Shown piece after piece: positions 1-10,744 of a DNA stretch of 64,000 nt. The DNA comes from Phytophthora sp. 'mugwort'. Its lineage: Eukaryota > Oomycota > Peronosporomycetes > Peronosporales > Peronosporaceae. Both the position numbers and the translations under genes were made by a program. Every line of letters starts with the position of its first letter. Within the stretch, counting starts at the first letter, position 1. The stretch covers positions 3,720,001-3,784,000 of the forward strand of contig JAUCEF010000011.1 of NCBI GenBank assembly GCA_033558025.1, written 5' to 3'. A model generated the notes under the pieces. That model worked only from the letters and a program-made list of their open reading frames with translations. It was not told the origin of the DNA and did no database searches.

Positions 1-2454
1 CCTGAGTCGAGACGAATTCGGTCCTGACGGAGTTCTTCATAAACGCAACATGCAGCTTTTCCTTCGACTGCTGCTGCTTCGGAACTACCGCGTGCCAATA
101 TGGATCCTGAGCATACCAAGCAAACCAAGTTGCATGAAAAATGAGTGGGCCCTGCGTCGTCTCTTCTTCGGTGTAGTCACAACGTCTGTGCCTTCGTCCT
201 GTTTGCTTGTCTTCCGAAAACGAAGAAGTTATTGCCGGTACTATACCACAGATGAGTGTGAAACGAATATCCGCTACGTATTTCCGCAGGAGTTCGTGCT
301 GAAAGCGCTGTCAACTATACTGACGTTTCGCCGAAGTCTACCTGATGAATGCTCTGAAGATGGTATTGACGTGAGAGTTCCCCGGCTTGGAATATATGCA
401 CACAGCGTCATCAACCTCATGGACAGGTGGTACGGCGTGGCTTTTTCATCGATTCGAACAGACAGAAGTTCAACTCAAGACAATTACACAAGGCGAGCCT
501 TTTCACGAGTCAAATCGCTTGGTTCTTTACCTCTTCATGTGCAGAACCAACATTAGTGTGGCGTGTTTTTCGACTTACGGCGCAAAAGCAGGGGTATCAC
601 ACTATTTGATCCTTTACAAGCGAAGAAATCGATGTATTACGAGGCATGTAAAATCTGTTGGAGAACCTATTCGGCGAATTGTGCATTGTGCTGTCCATCA
701 AGAGAGAAACGAAACGGCGCCAACCGGATATGACAAGTTGTGGTGTAGCGATGCTCATGTTTTTCGAATGCAAACTTCGGGACATCTCGTTACCATCGAA
801 GCTCACTCTAGCATTCTTGTGGTTCATGAGATTGCGTTACCTTCTCAAATACCTTCCATTGTATCACGTAACACCATAAGTATCGTAAATAAAATCTACT
901 TGATTGCATTATCAGAATCTATACCGTCTTGATGCTAGGCCAAGCATGCTCTTCCGTTTGCGGGCGGTCTTGTAGGTGCATGCACAAGTCGGACCTGCGA
1001 GCATTTCGTCTTGAACATAATGGTCGTTAATCAACGTGACCGGCACAGCATTCATGGGCGACAACGACGGCGAGAGAAGGAAGCCGAAGGCAGGCCGCTC
1101 AAATACCCAGCTTGCCAATGGAATGTGCTGGACGTGTTGTGAACACTCGCGCAACAATAGGTGCTGAGTCACCCTCCCGCAACCTACGACACAGCAGCAA
1201 GCCAATCCCTGAGAAAAATCTCTACGACGCTGAAAGTTTTGAAATCTATTCTGACAAGATTGTCATTACTTGTCCCTCTTTGTTGATACAGGTAGCTGTA
1301 ACGTTTTCGTCGGTATCTCTTGGGTACCTGCAGGCACAGAAGTGCCTACATGTACACTCTCAAGGTAACGCTAGCATTCACTTAAGTACGAGTTGCTTGG
1401 TACCACTAACATTGATCCGAAAGTATTAACGGTAATCCACTTTATAGGACCTCACCTTTTTTCGACTTTAGAGGATCCTTCAAATCCCTAAATTTGACAA
1501 TGTGTATCAGCGGAAAACATATGAAGGAGCTGGCAGTGCTCACCGCGCGGAACGGCGACAATCATGAAGGCTTGAAGGCGGGACAAAATGAGATCTCATC
1601 TGAGAGAGGAAGCAGTGACGTAAGTGCAGACGGCGTGTGCTTTCCTGGGCTCCGATGACGCATGATCCAGTGAAGACGAGCTCATGGAGATCAGCGATGA
1701 AGATGATGGTGATGTCTCTGACAAGAATTCAAGAAAAATGTTGATTAGCGAAGCTCTTCGAGGGGGGTTACTCGCTTGGTTCAATTGGACCCTTGCACGC
1801 GGAAGTGTCCGGAGGGCAATGCGATAGAGTTGGAACAGTTCCTGCGTCGTTATCTCCGATGACGACTGGAGATCGAAAGCAGAATATTATGACGTCGCGG
1901 GCGTGCTGAGGCATACAAACACTGTACTTATCGCTGGGGCTACGGCTTGCGCATGCAGTTCAACTACTACTTACCGCGGGTTGGTCATGTGTGTCGGGCG
2001 GCTTGGTGTTCGTGTTATGGAATATCGACGCCAAACTAACGAGATACAGATCCCGACTCAGAACTGGCACATTCTCCGTCAAGGCGCACGAAAAATTGCT
2101 TGAACTAAAACGAAAGTGCTGTTAATCTCAAGTGGTTAGTGTCCTGGTTCAAGGTGTTCGCTAATAATGTGACTGATATGGTGCCAGTGGGAATAAGAAA
2201 GCAGCAAAAGGTTGGTGACGATCAAGTTGCACTACTTGGACGCTGATTATACTTCACTTCCTGCGTATTTCACGTGGGGGTAATACCTCTAGAGGCACAA
2301 CTGTGTGGATCAAATTGCGGTGTGCGTGCACGAACCAAAACCAAGTACGTTCCGACAGTATCTGAAGAAACTATGCCCAATGATTTGCATCGGGTCCCCA
2401 CGCATCAATGTGTGCGACGTGTGCAGTATGTTATATAAAAAGTTATTTTTACCT
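1..2454. other. Intergenic, no recognisable gene
   Basis: Open frames of 60-180 codons occur on both strands but none has a domain, motif or codon pattern I recognise, and they overlap one another. The only protein-like trace is an acidic stretch (SEDELMEISDEDDGD) read on the plus strand near 1,670-1,725, broken by a stop just upstream. It resembles the acidic linker of piggyBac-type ORFs elsewhere in the window, but this is weak. Confidence 0.5.
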
Positions 2455-2509
2455 TTAACCCCCTCTTACTGATGCTACTTCTGATAACATGTGATTTTTA
2501 ACATGTTAT
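2455..2509 (+). repeat. Possible piggyBac-type terminus with subterminal hairpin
   Basis: TTAA followed by CCCCCTC at 2,455-2,464 resembles the TTAA+CCCCTC termini of the two better-defined piggyBac elements at 17.9 and 22.4 kb. An inverted repeat (ATAACATG/CATGTTAT, 2,484-2,509) follows, as a hairpin follows the terminus at 17.9 kb. No partner end was found, so this may be a solitary end or chance. Confidence 0.3.
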
Positions 2510-2890
2510 ACGAACAAAATGTGATCCCTTTCGCGACGCAGAGAGAAAAAACTATTGTATACTAAATCTAGTCAATTGAAACTAACAGGGCGCACCACGC
2601 GCTTTTTAACACGGTATACCGGTCTCAGTGAGAACGGAAAGCGTGGTGGTTTCGAAAAAACGAACGCCGCAACCTCAAATGCAACTACGAGACTCATGTG
2701 GTCATATACTTTTCAAGGCTTGAACCCTTGATCAACCGCTGCGAAGTGTAGTAACGAAATATGTTCATAATCCAGGCCGTTGAAAAACATATCTCTTGTA
2801 AAATGAATCGTTTTGAGGTCAGAGGGTCACGTCGGAGCGAATGCCACCATTAATCTACCCCTTGCTTAGAGTAGTACCTGTGGAATTAAC

Positions 2891-2922
2891 CCTCCCAAGG
2901 ATTCCGCCAGATCCTTGGGAGG
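2891..2922. repeat. 12-bp stem inverted repeat
   Basis: CCTCCCAAGGAT is followed after 8 nt by its exact reverse complement. It sits directly next to a TTAA (TTAACCCTCCC), so it could be two fused element termini rather than a terminator. There is no adjacent gene. Confidence 0.6.
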
Positions 2923-4056
2923 AACTATCTCGCCTACCAAAACCGCGTGGTTGAACAAGCAATGCCTGCCGAGTAGGTGTTTCGGCAATTCGCTGCATGT
3001 AAAGTCTGGGTGATGTTTCCTGTACTCACTATATATCTATCATTTCTGTCGCTATTAGCTTTGGCGACCAGGCCAAGCGTGTGAACGGGGTCGCGAAGAA
3101 TGTAAACAATAGACCAGCGCAGGAGTAGTACTCTGAAGAACCACTGTTTGATTGAACGGCTTTCAAGGTGCAATAGCCTCCGAGCGCTGGACCCAGTCTT
3201 GACTATTCAATATCTCGACAGCGAGGAAGCGTATATCCTACCCGAAAGAGTCATATTGAATAGAGAAAAGGGTGAACTAGGCTATGCGCTTTTGTTTCCT
3301 TACATTTTCTTATTTGCGGTTTTCGTTTGCCACAAATCCCACACTGGAAGCTACATTTCGTTCCCCTTGAATCGGAGATGATGTGTTAAGCCTACGATAG
3401 TCTATCGTCGATATAAACGGGGTCGCTTACAAATCGCATAGGATGCATTCAAATCCCCTCAAAAGGGGCGCATATTACGCCCTTTTAGTTCCACTTTTGA
3501 TTGGCTAAAATAAGAGTGTCGACTGTGGCACTGTTGAAAGCCCCTGATTGGACAAAAAAAGGAAGTTACGCGGAAGGCAGGACGTGTTGACTGAATGATG
3601 ATACTCTATTCGAACGAGGTTTGGGAATGCAAGACAGCTAACGAAGTGACTATAGCGCTTGCAGTTGCCAGACGGAACTAAAACGTGTGAGATAGTCATT
3701 AGAGCGGTAAGAGGAATGTAAAGCATATATGGGTTAGCCATTCATCACAACGCGATGGAACACGCTGTGAAGGCCTTATTGCAGCAAGTGCATCTTCCCG
3801 CCACGCACAGACGCTTCAAGCATGCATCTATCTTACAAATCGTATGCAAATACAAACTGATGTATGATCGAATTTGCCGCCAAAAAAAAAGCTTCCACAC
3901 AAACAGTCACCCAACGCATGTATCTGTTTACTTTTTGCATACGAATATGAAATAAAGTATGCTAAAATTGGCCGCCAAGAACTTGCTCCCAAGGTGTCGG
4001 CTCACTCCATAAAAAGATACATTATATACTTCCATAAACATAAATTATGAACGACG
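2923..4056. other. Intergenic, nothing recognised
   Basis: AT-rich sequence with short unrelated open frames on both strands. I see no domain, RNA gene or repeat beyond small hairpins around 3,460-3,485. Confidence 0.5.
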
Positions 4057-5574
4057 GTGCAATGCCATACTCAAGAAACCTTCAGACAATTTACGAATCG
4101 ACGCCACAGTTCAGCCCTCCATCAGCATTTCCCCTCAAGCTCAAGAAATACGGAAATGAAGGAACGGATTGCATGCGGAGTGAAGCGGAAGCAGGACATT
4201 CAGCCAGCAGCTCGGACGAAGCGCCGCCGCCTGACTCGATCCTCTGATGAACATCTTTCTGACCCTCAAGCTAGCCGTTTTGGTGGAGTTGTCGCCTTAA
4301 AAAAAGCATGGAGAAAACTTGCAAAAGCAGGTTGGAAGGCAAGGCTACCAAATGGTAAGAGTTTGGATGAGCGGTGCGGCTATATTTTCCCCGGATGTAG
4401 CAACGCCGGACAAGAAGGAAGCGATTTGCTACTTGGTGAGCTAGCCGCCCTACGCTACATCCAGCACCGCACTGAAAATTAATGCGGTATCAACGTCAGC
4501 TTTGAAGACACCATAGGTCTCAAGGGTTGCGCCGGACCCGGTACACTCGAATATTATTCGTATATGCAGGTTTCATCTACCTGACAACTGCGTATGGATT
4601 GGTATTGGTGTCGCTGCCGCAGATGCTGGTGTCGGTATTGCTGCTGATCCTGCTCTTGTTGGTGGCGGAGATGGGCTTGCCGGCCCTGGGGAAGTCGGCG
4701 CGCGCGATGGTCGTGATGGGCACGGTGCGCACGCTGTCAGTGGCGGCCGTGCTGGAGGCCGAGGTGCAAGGGCGGCCAGTGCGACAGGTACGATGACCTG
4801 TTGCAAGGCCGGGCGTAGCTGAGTGTGACGACAAGCGGCGTGTGTGCTTGTGTTGGTGTTGCAGGTGTTGCTCCCCTGACCCTGTTGGTGATGGGGTTGA
4901 CGGAGTCGGGCTTGTGTGTCCTGCGGTAGTCAGCGCACGTCATGGGCGTGATGGGCGTGGTGTGCGCGCTCTGCACGTGGCGGTCGTGCTGGCGGATGAG
5001 GTGCAAGGGCGTCCAGGGATGCTGTTGTTGCAGACGTTGGTGATATCGGATCTATTGGCGTGGCGGGTCTCAACGGTGTTGATAGCGGGCATCCTGCAGC
5101 TACCGGTATGGGGGTTAACACACCACAGCGAAACCCACCATGGTTGGGAGACCGGGGGACGGATTTGGCGATACTGCTCTCGCCACCGCCAGTATTGCTG
5201 CAGAGTGTCTATGTGGACAAACCTGTCGCGCTTTCACCCGGCAAAGAGTCATGGATGGAAGCGAAAGTCTACAAGGCAGTGGGCATAGCATATATTATCG
5301 GCTGGGTGTATCGTCACGTGAAGAAAGGAAAGAGCGCTGCATTGCTTCAGATCCGTTGTATTAACAGCCAATTTTAAAACGCAGTTGAACATGTCGGTAT
5401 TGGCAAGATTGAGCTCGGCATCAAGCACTACCTTAGATTAATTCGAGTGATAAATCCCGATTGGTGTGTACTGGTGGAGTCGGACACAACGGGTGAAATA
5501 GCCATCGAAGAAGACGATTCTGAACTAGAAGAAGCCGAACAATTGAGCCATTTGATCTGGGTCAGTTCCTTCCC

Positions 5575-5654
5575 ACTAGCCTAGCTCAAGGCGAACCAAT
5601 TCGAAACATGCAGTTCAACATGTTTCGAATTGGTTCGACTTCAGCTAGGCTAGT
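5575..5654. repeat. Snap-back inverted duplication 1 in PB-0
   Basis: About 36 bp of transposase coding sequence (left arm, reading PTSLAQGEPIRNM in frame) is followed after 8 nt by an inverted copy that makes no sense in the protein. Arms pair GAACCAATTCGAAACATG with its exact complement, plus CACTAGCCTAGCT-like outer stems with a few mismatches. The left arm is ancestral and the right arm the derived copy. Confidence 0.85.
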
Positions 5655-5913
5655 CGGGTGAGGTAGAAGCGCCATCATATATGTTCCAGCATGCCGACAG
5701 CTTGACGAAAACATGTACACCCGAGTTCAAGCACATTTTTGAACAGTGATAGCTCCATCTTCTTGGCGTCTATCCCCCTGCATTTTTTTTGCGTCAGGTC
5801 GTTCATGAGACGAACAAGTATGCTGTAGTGAACGAGATTCGAACTGGGGCGCGATTTACTATCAATGCGCTGATGGCTTTCCTGGGTATTATTTTCTACA
5901 TGTAAAAGGGAGA

Positions 5914-6052
5914 GACTGCGTCAAGCGATCTCATAACCCCTTCAAAGATGAGATCTTCAGCTTGACGACCCCAATTCTTCAAACTGAAGATCCCAATTCT
6001 TCAAGCTGAAGATCTCATCTTTGGAGGGGTTACGAGATCGCTTGACGCAGTC
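5914..6052. repeat. Snap-back inverted duplication 2 in PB-0
   Basis: 52-bp arms (5,914-5,965 and 6,001-6,052) are inverted copies with about two mismatches. The right arm is the genuine coding copy (reads QAEDLIFGGVTRSLDAVM in frame); the left arm is the inserted inverse. The spacer carries a near-perfect 23-bp direct repeat (CCCAATTCTTCAA...), joined end to end with the right arm. Confidence 0.88.
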
Positions 6053-7271
6053 ATGGCACTGTATAGATTCAAGTTGCTCCGCAAATGTCTGAGTTTCAAT
6101 GCTGATCCCAACACCCTACAACAAAATGCGACCGCTCGAAATCGACCTTTCTGAACCTCCTTAAGATCACCGGAGGTCAGTAGTCCACGTGGGGCGTGAT
6201 GTTGCTCTTGACAAAGCAAGTATTGCAAGTCGCTCGCGGAAAGGGCGCCACGTGATCGTGTACAATCCCACCAAGCCGACGGGAAGGTACCATTTCCGCC
6301 TCTACATGTTGTGCTGCTCTTCGACATGTATAGAGCTGAACTATAAGCTTCATTGCAACCGGAGTGATATTCTAGATCGTCTTGACGGTGTTGTTGGCCA
6401 TGTTTGAACCACAAAATCTACGTGAAGAGCTTGAAGAGGCCGCAAGGAGCAGACAGCACATGCTGGAGGTGATGTGCCCACTATTTGGCACGAAAGAGTT
6501 GTGGATATGGACAACTAGTATACGTCCGTCCAACTGCTTCAGGAGCTAGGTCTAAAAGGGCTATATGGACGAGGCACGATCAGGTCAAATACCAAGCACT
6601 GACATGCCCACATTATCCTGCTGAATGACGAATGCAGGCCGTGGAGACTATCGAGAAGCTGTATCACGTGATCACAGTATGCTGGCGGCATCGTGGTGTG
6701 GCGGTAACGTTGTCAATATGATATCGAACGCAGACTCCACTAAAGTTAGTAACACGACTCGTTGGCAGCGCCCAACATACTTTCCCAGCCTGTGTGTGTT
6801 GTTGGTGTTTCCCAGAGCCGCACAGAGCACTACCACCAGCCGCACGTCCAATGCAGCCGCACGCCATCCGCCAGGGCGGCGCGGCCGAGTGCGGAGTAGG
6901 AGCAGCAATGTGAGTGAAAAGGGGGTCAGATCCAAATATGAGGGAGGAAAAGCAGCTGTATGACGATCATATATGAGAGGGTCGCGACGATATGACAGTA
7001 GTTTAAAGACGCGACATCGGCTTATTTCTCTGGCCCTGCTTTGTCTGAGTGACAGGGGGCGCTTTAAGTGCTGCACGTCCCTTCTGTGGGTGTTTATAGG
7101 ATTTCCCGGTTTGATCCCATGAACTCTGGCGATGAGAGTTCCCACGGCATCGACACGGACGAGGAGTTCGCAGCGCTATGGTGCGACGAGGGCGGAGCAC
7201 AAGAGAAGGACAACGAAGATGGCATTTACACAATGTTGATGCAACTGGTAAATAACGAGCCATTACTATAA

Positions 7272-8194
7272 CATCATTCGCTCGATGTGCGCATATTTTA
7301 GACGCGGTGTCGATATTATGCTGTTCCGAACAGCATAAGAACATTTTTACTTCACTATGTCTATAAATCTGCAAAATAAAAACGTTGTCGCTTCCGAGAA
7401 ACAGAAGGAATGCTATTGGTCCACGTGTTTTAAAAACGTGGACCAATATGATTCCTTTAAAAATAGAAGCCGTTTACGGACGTATAAAATCCACGACTGG
7501 AAGTGCCGCGGGTAATCGCATGCATAATCTGTAAAACATTTTCTTAAGTACCTGTCCGCCTTTCACCGCTTCCCCCCCACCCCTCCCCTAAAAACAAGGA
7601 TGGAGCGTAACGTTCTCGTTGTGTTTCGTACGTCCGAGTGCCCCTCGATCGAAACAACAGGTAGTATTGTTGCTGTAGTTCTCCAGGACACGCATGAGCT
7701 CGATTCTTAATGAAAAACGAAAGCGGTGATATCCGCAGTACAATGGTGGTAACTTCTTCGCGGGAGTTTTCCATTGCCACCCGTGAAGTGTACGCCTTCG
7801 TCCGTCTGATTCGTGGCGCTCGTTCTACACTAGGGTCCAAGCGGGGGTGAGTTTTCAAGGCGATTATCTTGCCAACGGCCTTCCTCTTCACGGCGACCTT
7901 GCGATCTGGCATTTTACAAGATGACAACCAACGAGTTAGCGCACCAGCAATCGCACCAGCAACCGTCCTCACATAACATGAATCGCTGGCTCACCTGTGA
8001 TCTCGATATGATCATGCGAATACTCCCCCGAATTTGCTCCGCACTTCATAATCTTTGTCGCGGTTGTCGTCATTCTCACAACCTGACGAAGTGTTGGGTT
8101 CGCAAATATCTGACATTTGGTGAACGTTAGTACAGCAATCTCGTTTCGAAGTTACATTCCACTCAGCTTACGGTCTCATTGATATCCGACGACG
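7272..8194. other. Intergenic flank of the palindromic element
   Basis: No recognisable gene. A minus-strand open frame (7,544-7,972) and a plus-strand one (7,921-8,130) have no motifs I know. A hairpin lies at 7,407-7,455, stem ATTGGTCCACGT/ACGTGGACCAAT with a GGAAT/ATTCC outer pair. Confidence 0.5.
7407..7455. repeat. Hairpin, 12-bp perfect core stem
   Basis: ATTGGTCCACGT (7,415-7,426) pairs exactly with 7,436-7,447, extended by GGAAT/ATTCC. Lies 140 nt downstream of PB-0 and may be a remnant of its subterminal region. Confidence 0.7.
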
Positions 8195-8198
8195 CGTA
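8195..8198. repeat. Target site duplication CGTA (left)
   Basis: CGTA immediately precedes the left LTR and recurs at 17,667-17,670 right after the right LTR. A 4-bp match has a 1/256 chance probability, but its exact position at both element edges makes it a credible integration footprint of the whole palindrome. Confidence 0.6.
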
Positions 8199-8565
8199 TG
8201 TGACGGGGCACGCAGCATCTTTCGCACAGGAAGTGTGACTTCCGGAGAGTATACAAACTCTCAGTGCACGGCAGCTCACAAGTCCCTGGTCTGAGGGGAC
8301 TGTTACCAAATAGGTAGATTTAACACTGAATATTTATAACTGACCCTTTTTAACGCGTCGACATGCTAATTATAAGTCACCTGTAAAATACCCTAGATGT
8401 TATTCTATTGGGTGGTTCTGGGGTATTTGTACCATATGTGTGGTACGCATCCGCGACGTCATTACGGTGACGTCATAGTGATGTTGGCCACACCACTAGG
8501 GGTACTTGGGTACACCATTCTGAAGAGTGACTTGGCACCTTCATGTAACCCGTTTCCCCGTTACA
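8199..8565 (-). repeat. LTR, left (minus orientation)
   Basis: Mirror copy of the right LTR. Termini are TGTGACGGGG and CCCCGTTACA as read on the plus strand. On the minus strand it starts TGTAACGGGG straight after a purine tract AGTGGGGGGA (8,566-8,575), so it is the 3' LTR of the minus-strand pol. A TATAAATA motif occurs inside in that orientation. Confidence 0.8.
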
Positions 8566-8747
8566 TCCCCCCACTTAGGTTCGGTTTACCGACCATTCAG
8601 GGCGAGCGAGAGGAAGTCGCCTCCTTTCACTCTCCAAGTCGAATTACATCGATTCGCTGCGGTTGGTTTCCGCAGCCGGCTCATTTCCTTTTGAGCCTCG
8701 AGCGCGTCCGTGCGTTTATCGTCTCGGCTTCCACGTCAGCCTCAAGC

Positions 8748-10720
8748 ATGACCAAGACTCGGTCTGGCAGCGGTGCGATAACGCCTGCTAAGCCTGTTGA
8801 TTCCAAGCAGCAGGCTAAGAGCTCGAAGCCGGCTGGCAATGGCTCTGCCACTAAGGCATCCAAGGTGACTCCCAAGGCGTCTGAGCCGCCTGTGGAGGAT
8901 CATGAGATCCATCTGGACTAAGGGGGACTCTCCAATATCCTGGGGTGACAACGAAACCCCGATCGTCAAGGGGTCTGACGGCGAGCCGAGTCAGTCGGAC
9001 TCGCTTGGTCTCGTACCCCGCTGACTAGCCCATAACGGCGACGATGGCGACGCGCCGGAAGACGCCCGAGCGTCAGGGGAGCCCGCGGTCACCCAAGGGG
9101 GACGAAGAGAAACCTGGTTCTCCGGTCAAGACGATCGCTGAGGCAACTGCACGCGTCAAGGCTGCTAAGGCTGCAGCAGCCTCGGAAGTCAGCTGTAAGC
9201 GGCGAGCTGCTTCCAGTTCTCCGATCAGCGAAGGGTATGGAACCCTCGCGCTTACAAACAAGGGCCTCTTCAGTTCTTCTTCCGACAGGAGGAAGAGGAC
9301 CACGTCGGCCGAGAGATCTCCAACGATCGCGACGGGCAGCAGTCGGAGTACCAGGCTGCTCGTCACAAGGGAGTGCGGGCCACGGCGACCCGGTCGCCTG
9401 TGAAGTACTCTTCACCTGTTCGTGGGGTGGCCCCCTTACGCTCCCCGGTACTTCCTTCCTGAGGAGTCCCACGGAGCCGACGCCTACATGGGCCAGCTCC
9501 AGCCGTCTCGCGTGCTTCTTGGCGGGCGCTCTTCTCGGGGCGCTAATGAGCGCCACCTGGTGGCCAAGCATCCCCTGTTCCAAAAAAACGTGAGCATCGC
9601 TCGGTGCCTGCTTCTGGCACCGCACAACATCCCGCTCAAGGAGTTCACGAGCCGGCGAAAGAAGCCTGAGCTCCAGTCGGGACTGCGACCGGTGTGGGGC
9701 TATCCAGCCGTTATGCCCTCGCATAGTGACTCTTTCCAAGAGGTCGAGGCCGTCTTTTGGAAGTGAGCAGCTACGCGCTGCTCACAAGGACAACTCGAGG
9801 TTCTCCTGCAGGATCTCACCCTGGAGGCCATCCTTGACCTCCGAGGTCTGCGTATTGCGTTTGCCCATGTGGTAGACAAACGGCAGCTCTCTCGAGAACT
9901 GCAGCAGCTTTCCGCTTCTAGCGCTCATGATGAGCGCGGGTATGGTATTGGTTCTACGACCACACCCCGTTCGGGCAAGAAAACCCAAACTACTTACGAA
10001 GCCACCGCCGATTCAGTTCCCACATCGCGACAGCATTCGGGCAGTCAGCCTGGAGCCATTCGTACGGCTCCCATGAGCACTCAGATTCCAAATACCCCCT
10101 CCACTTCACGCGGAGCTGGCGCTTCCCGTGAACGCGCCGCTCCTGGAGCACATGCTCCACGTGGTAGTGGGTCTCCCTATTATGGTCGAGGAGAGGCGGT
10201 GGTGCCCTCGAACGAGTACGAGTATGAGGCGCCGCCTGTCCGGTCCGGTTCAGGACCTGGTGTGCCGCCTTCGGCTCCACCTCGGTCGTTAAAGACAGCG
10301 CTCTTCGTCGTCGAGTCCTTGCGCTTGAGATTACGCTTGGACTTGGTGAGTGCGGGGCTGCTGCCGCCCAGGCCGGGAGTGCTGGGGTCCTTGGGCAGAT
10401 TCGTGACGACGTGAATCGTCTGGCCGATGACTCGTCGTCCCTCGAAGGACGGGTCGACCGTCGGGCGAATGACATGGACGAGGCCTTCCGACGTCTGGAT
10501 GCGTTTTGGGCGTCCATGGACCGAGTCCAACGGGACCTCCTGCGGCCTGTGCCCCAGGCGGGAGCGCCTCCTGCGTACTCTCAGCCGTATCACTATTGTT
10601 CATACTCGGCGTACGCAGCCGGGGTTCCTTCGTATGGAGTCTCTTCCGCGGCCCCGCAAGGGACCTGGGCTTCTGGCTCTGGGCGCGCTCAGAGAGAAGA
10701 GTCGCAGCCTTGCTTTGTAA
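8748..10720 (+). pseudogene. Gag-like region, antisense to pol (left arm)
   Basis: Plus-strand coding signal between the LTR and the integrase, opposite in strand to both pol and the LTR. It starts MTKTRSGSG (ATG at 8,748), continues MATRRKTPE (ATG 9,044) through Lys/Ala/Ser-rich sequence, and then a possible helical stretch (LEVLLQDLTLEAILDLRGL, ~9,790). A stop-free 181-codon disordered stretch (9,869-10,414) runs antisense across the chromodomain. A heptad-like segment with strong GC3 bias follows (IRDDVNRLADDSSSLEGRV, ~10,390-10,450). This is the usual make-up of oomycete Ty3 Gag N-terminal halves, but no zinc knuckle or capsid core was recognised. Several frameshifts. An antisense accessory ORF is the alternative. 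Confidence 0.55.
9990..10290 (-). CDS. Chromodomain, C-terminus of Pol (left arm)
   Basis: Minus-strand reading gives a clean chromodomain (HYHVEHVL, then RVKWRGY, SWEPYEWL, DCPNAVAMW) ending at the stop at 9,990. In chromodomain Ty3 elements this domain follows integrase and directs insertion to modified histones. The residues before it (RAPPPLLD) match the usual linker. It overlaps a stop-free frame on the other strand. Confidence 0.8.
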
Positions 10721-10744
10721 AAGTGGGGCCTGTGAGCCCTGCGG

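Larger units (their letters stand above)
4057..7271 (+). pseudogene. piggyBac-type transposase pseudogene (PB-0)
   Basis: A degraded DDE_Tnp_1_7 (piggyBac-type) transposase, read across several frames. In order it shows: an N-terminal Trp-rich module (W..LAKAGW, then GYIFPG, about 4,300-4,450) found in oomycete members; a low-complexity Gly/Ala-rich linker (4,580-4,900); a compact domain around 5,180-5,560 (KVYKAVG, GWVYRHVKKG, NAVEHVGIG); and the catalytic core. In the core the first Asp is kept (GRDVALDKAS, ~6,190), as is RYHFRLYM, and the second-Asp region reads DMDN-stop-YTS near 6,510. The tail (NVVNMISNADS, ~6,710) leads to an acidic end. Stops and frameshifts are spread along its length. 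Two inverted duplications interrupt the frame. Transposase activity is very unlikely. No clear TIR pair was found. Confidence 0.75.

Noticed and set aside
4573..5006. Pro/Ala-rich minus-strand frames around 4.6-5.0 kb
   Set aside because: Antisense of the low-complexity linker of PB-0; the composition explains the open frames.
9089..9739. 216-codon minus-strand frame in the left arm
   Set aside because: Shadow of the gag-like plus-strand sequence; Arg/Ser/Pro-rich without motifs and mirrored in the right arm.
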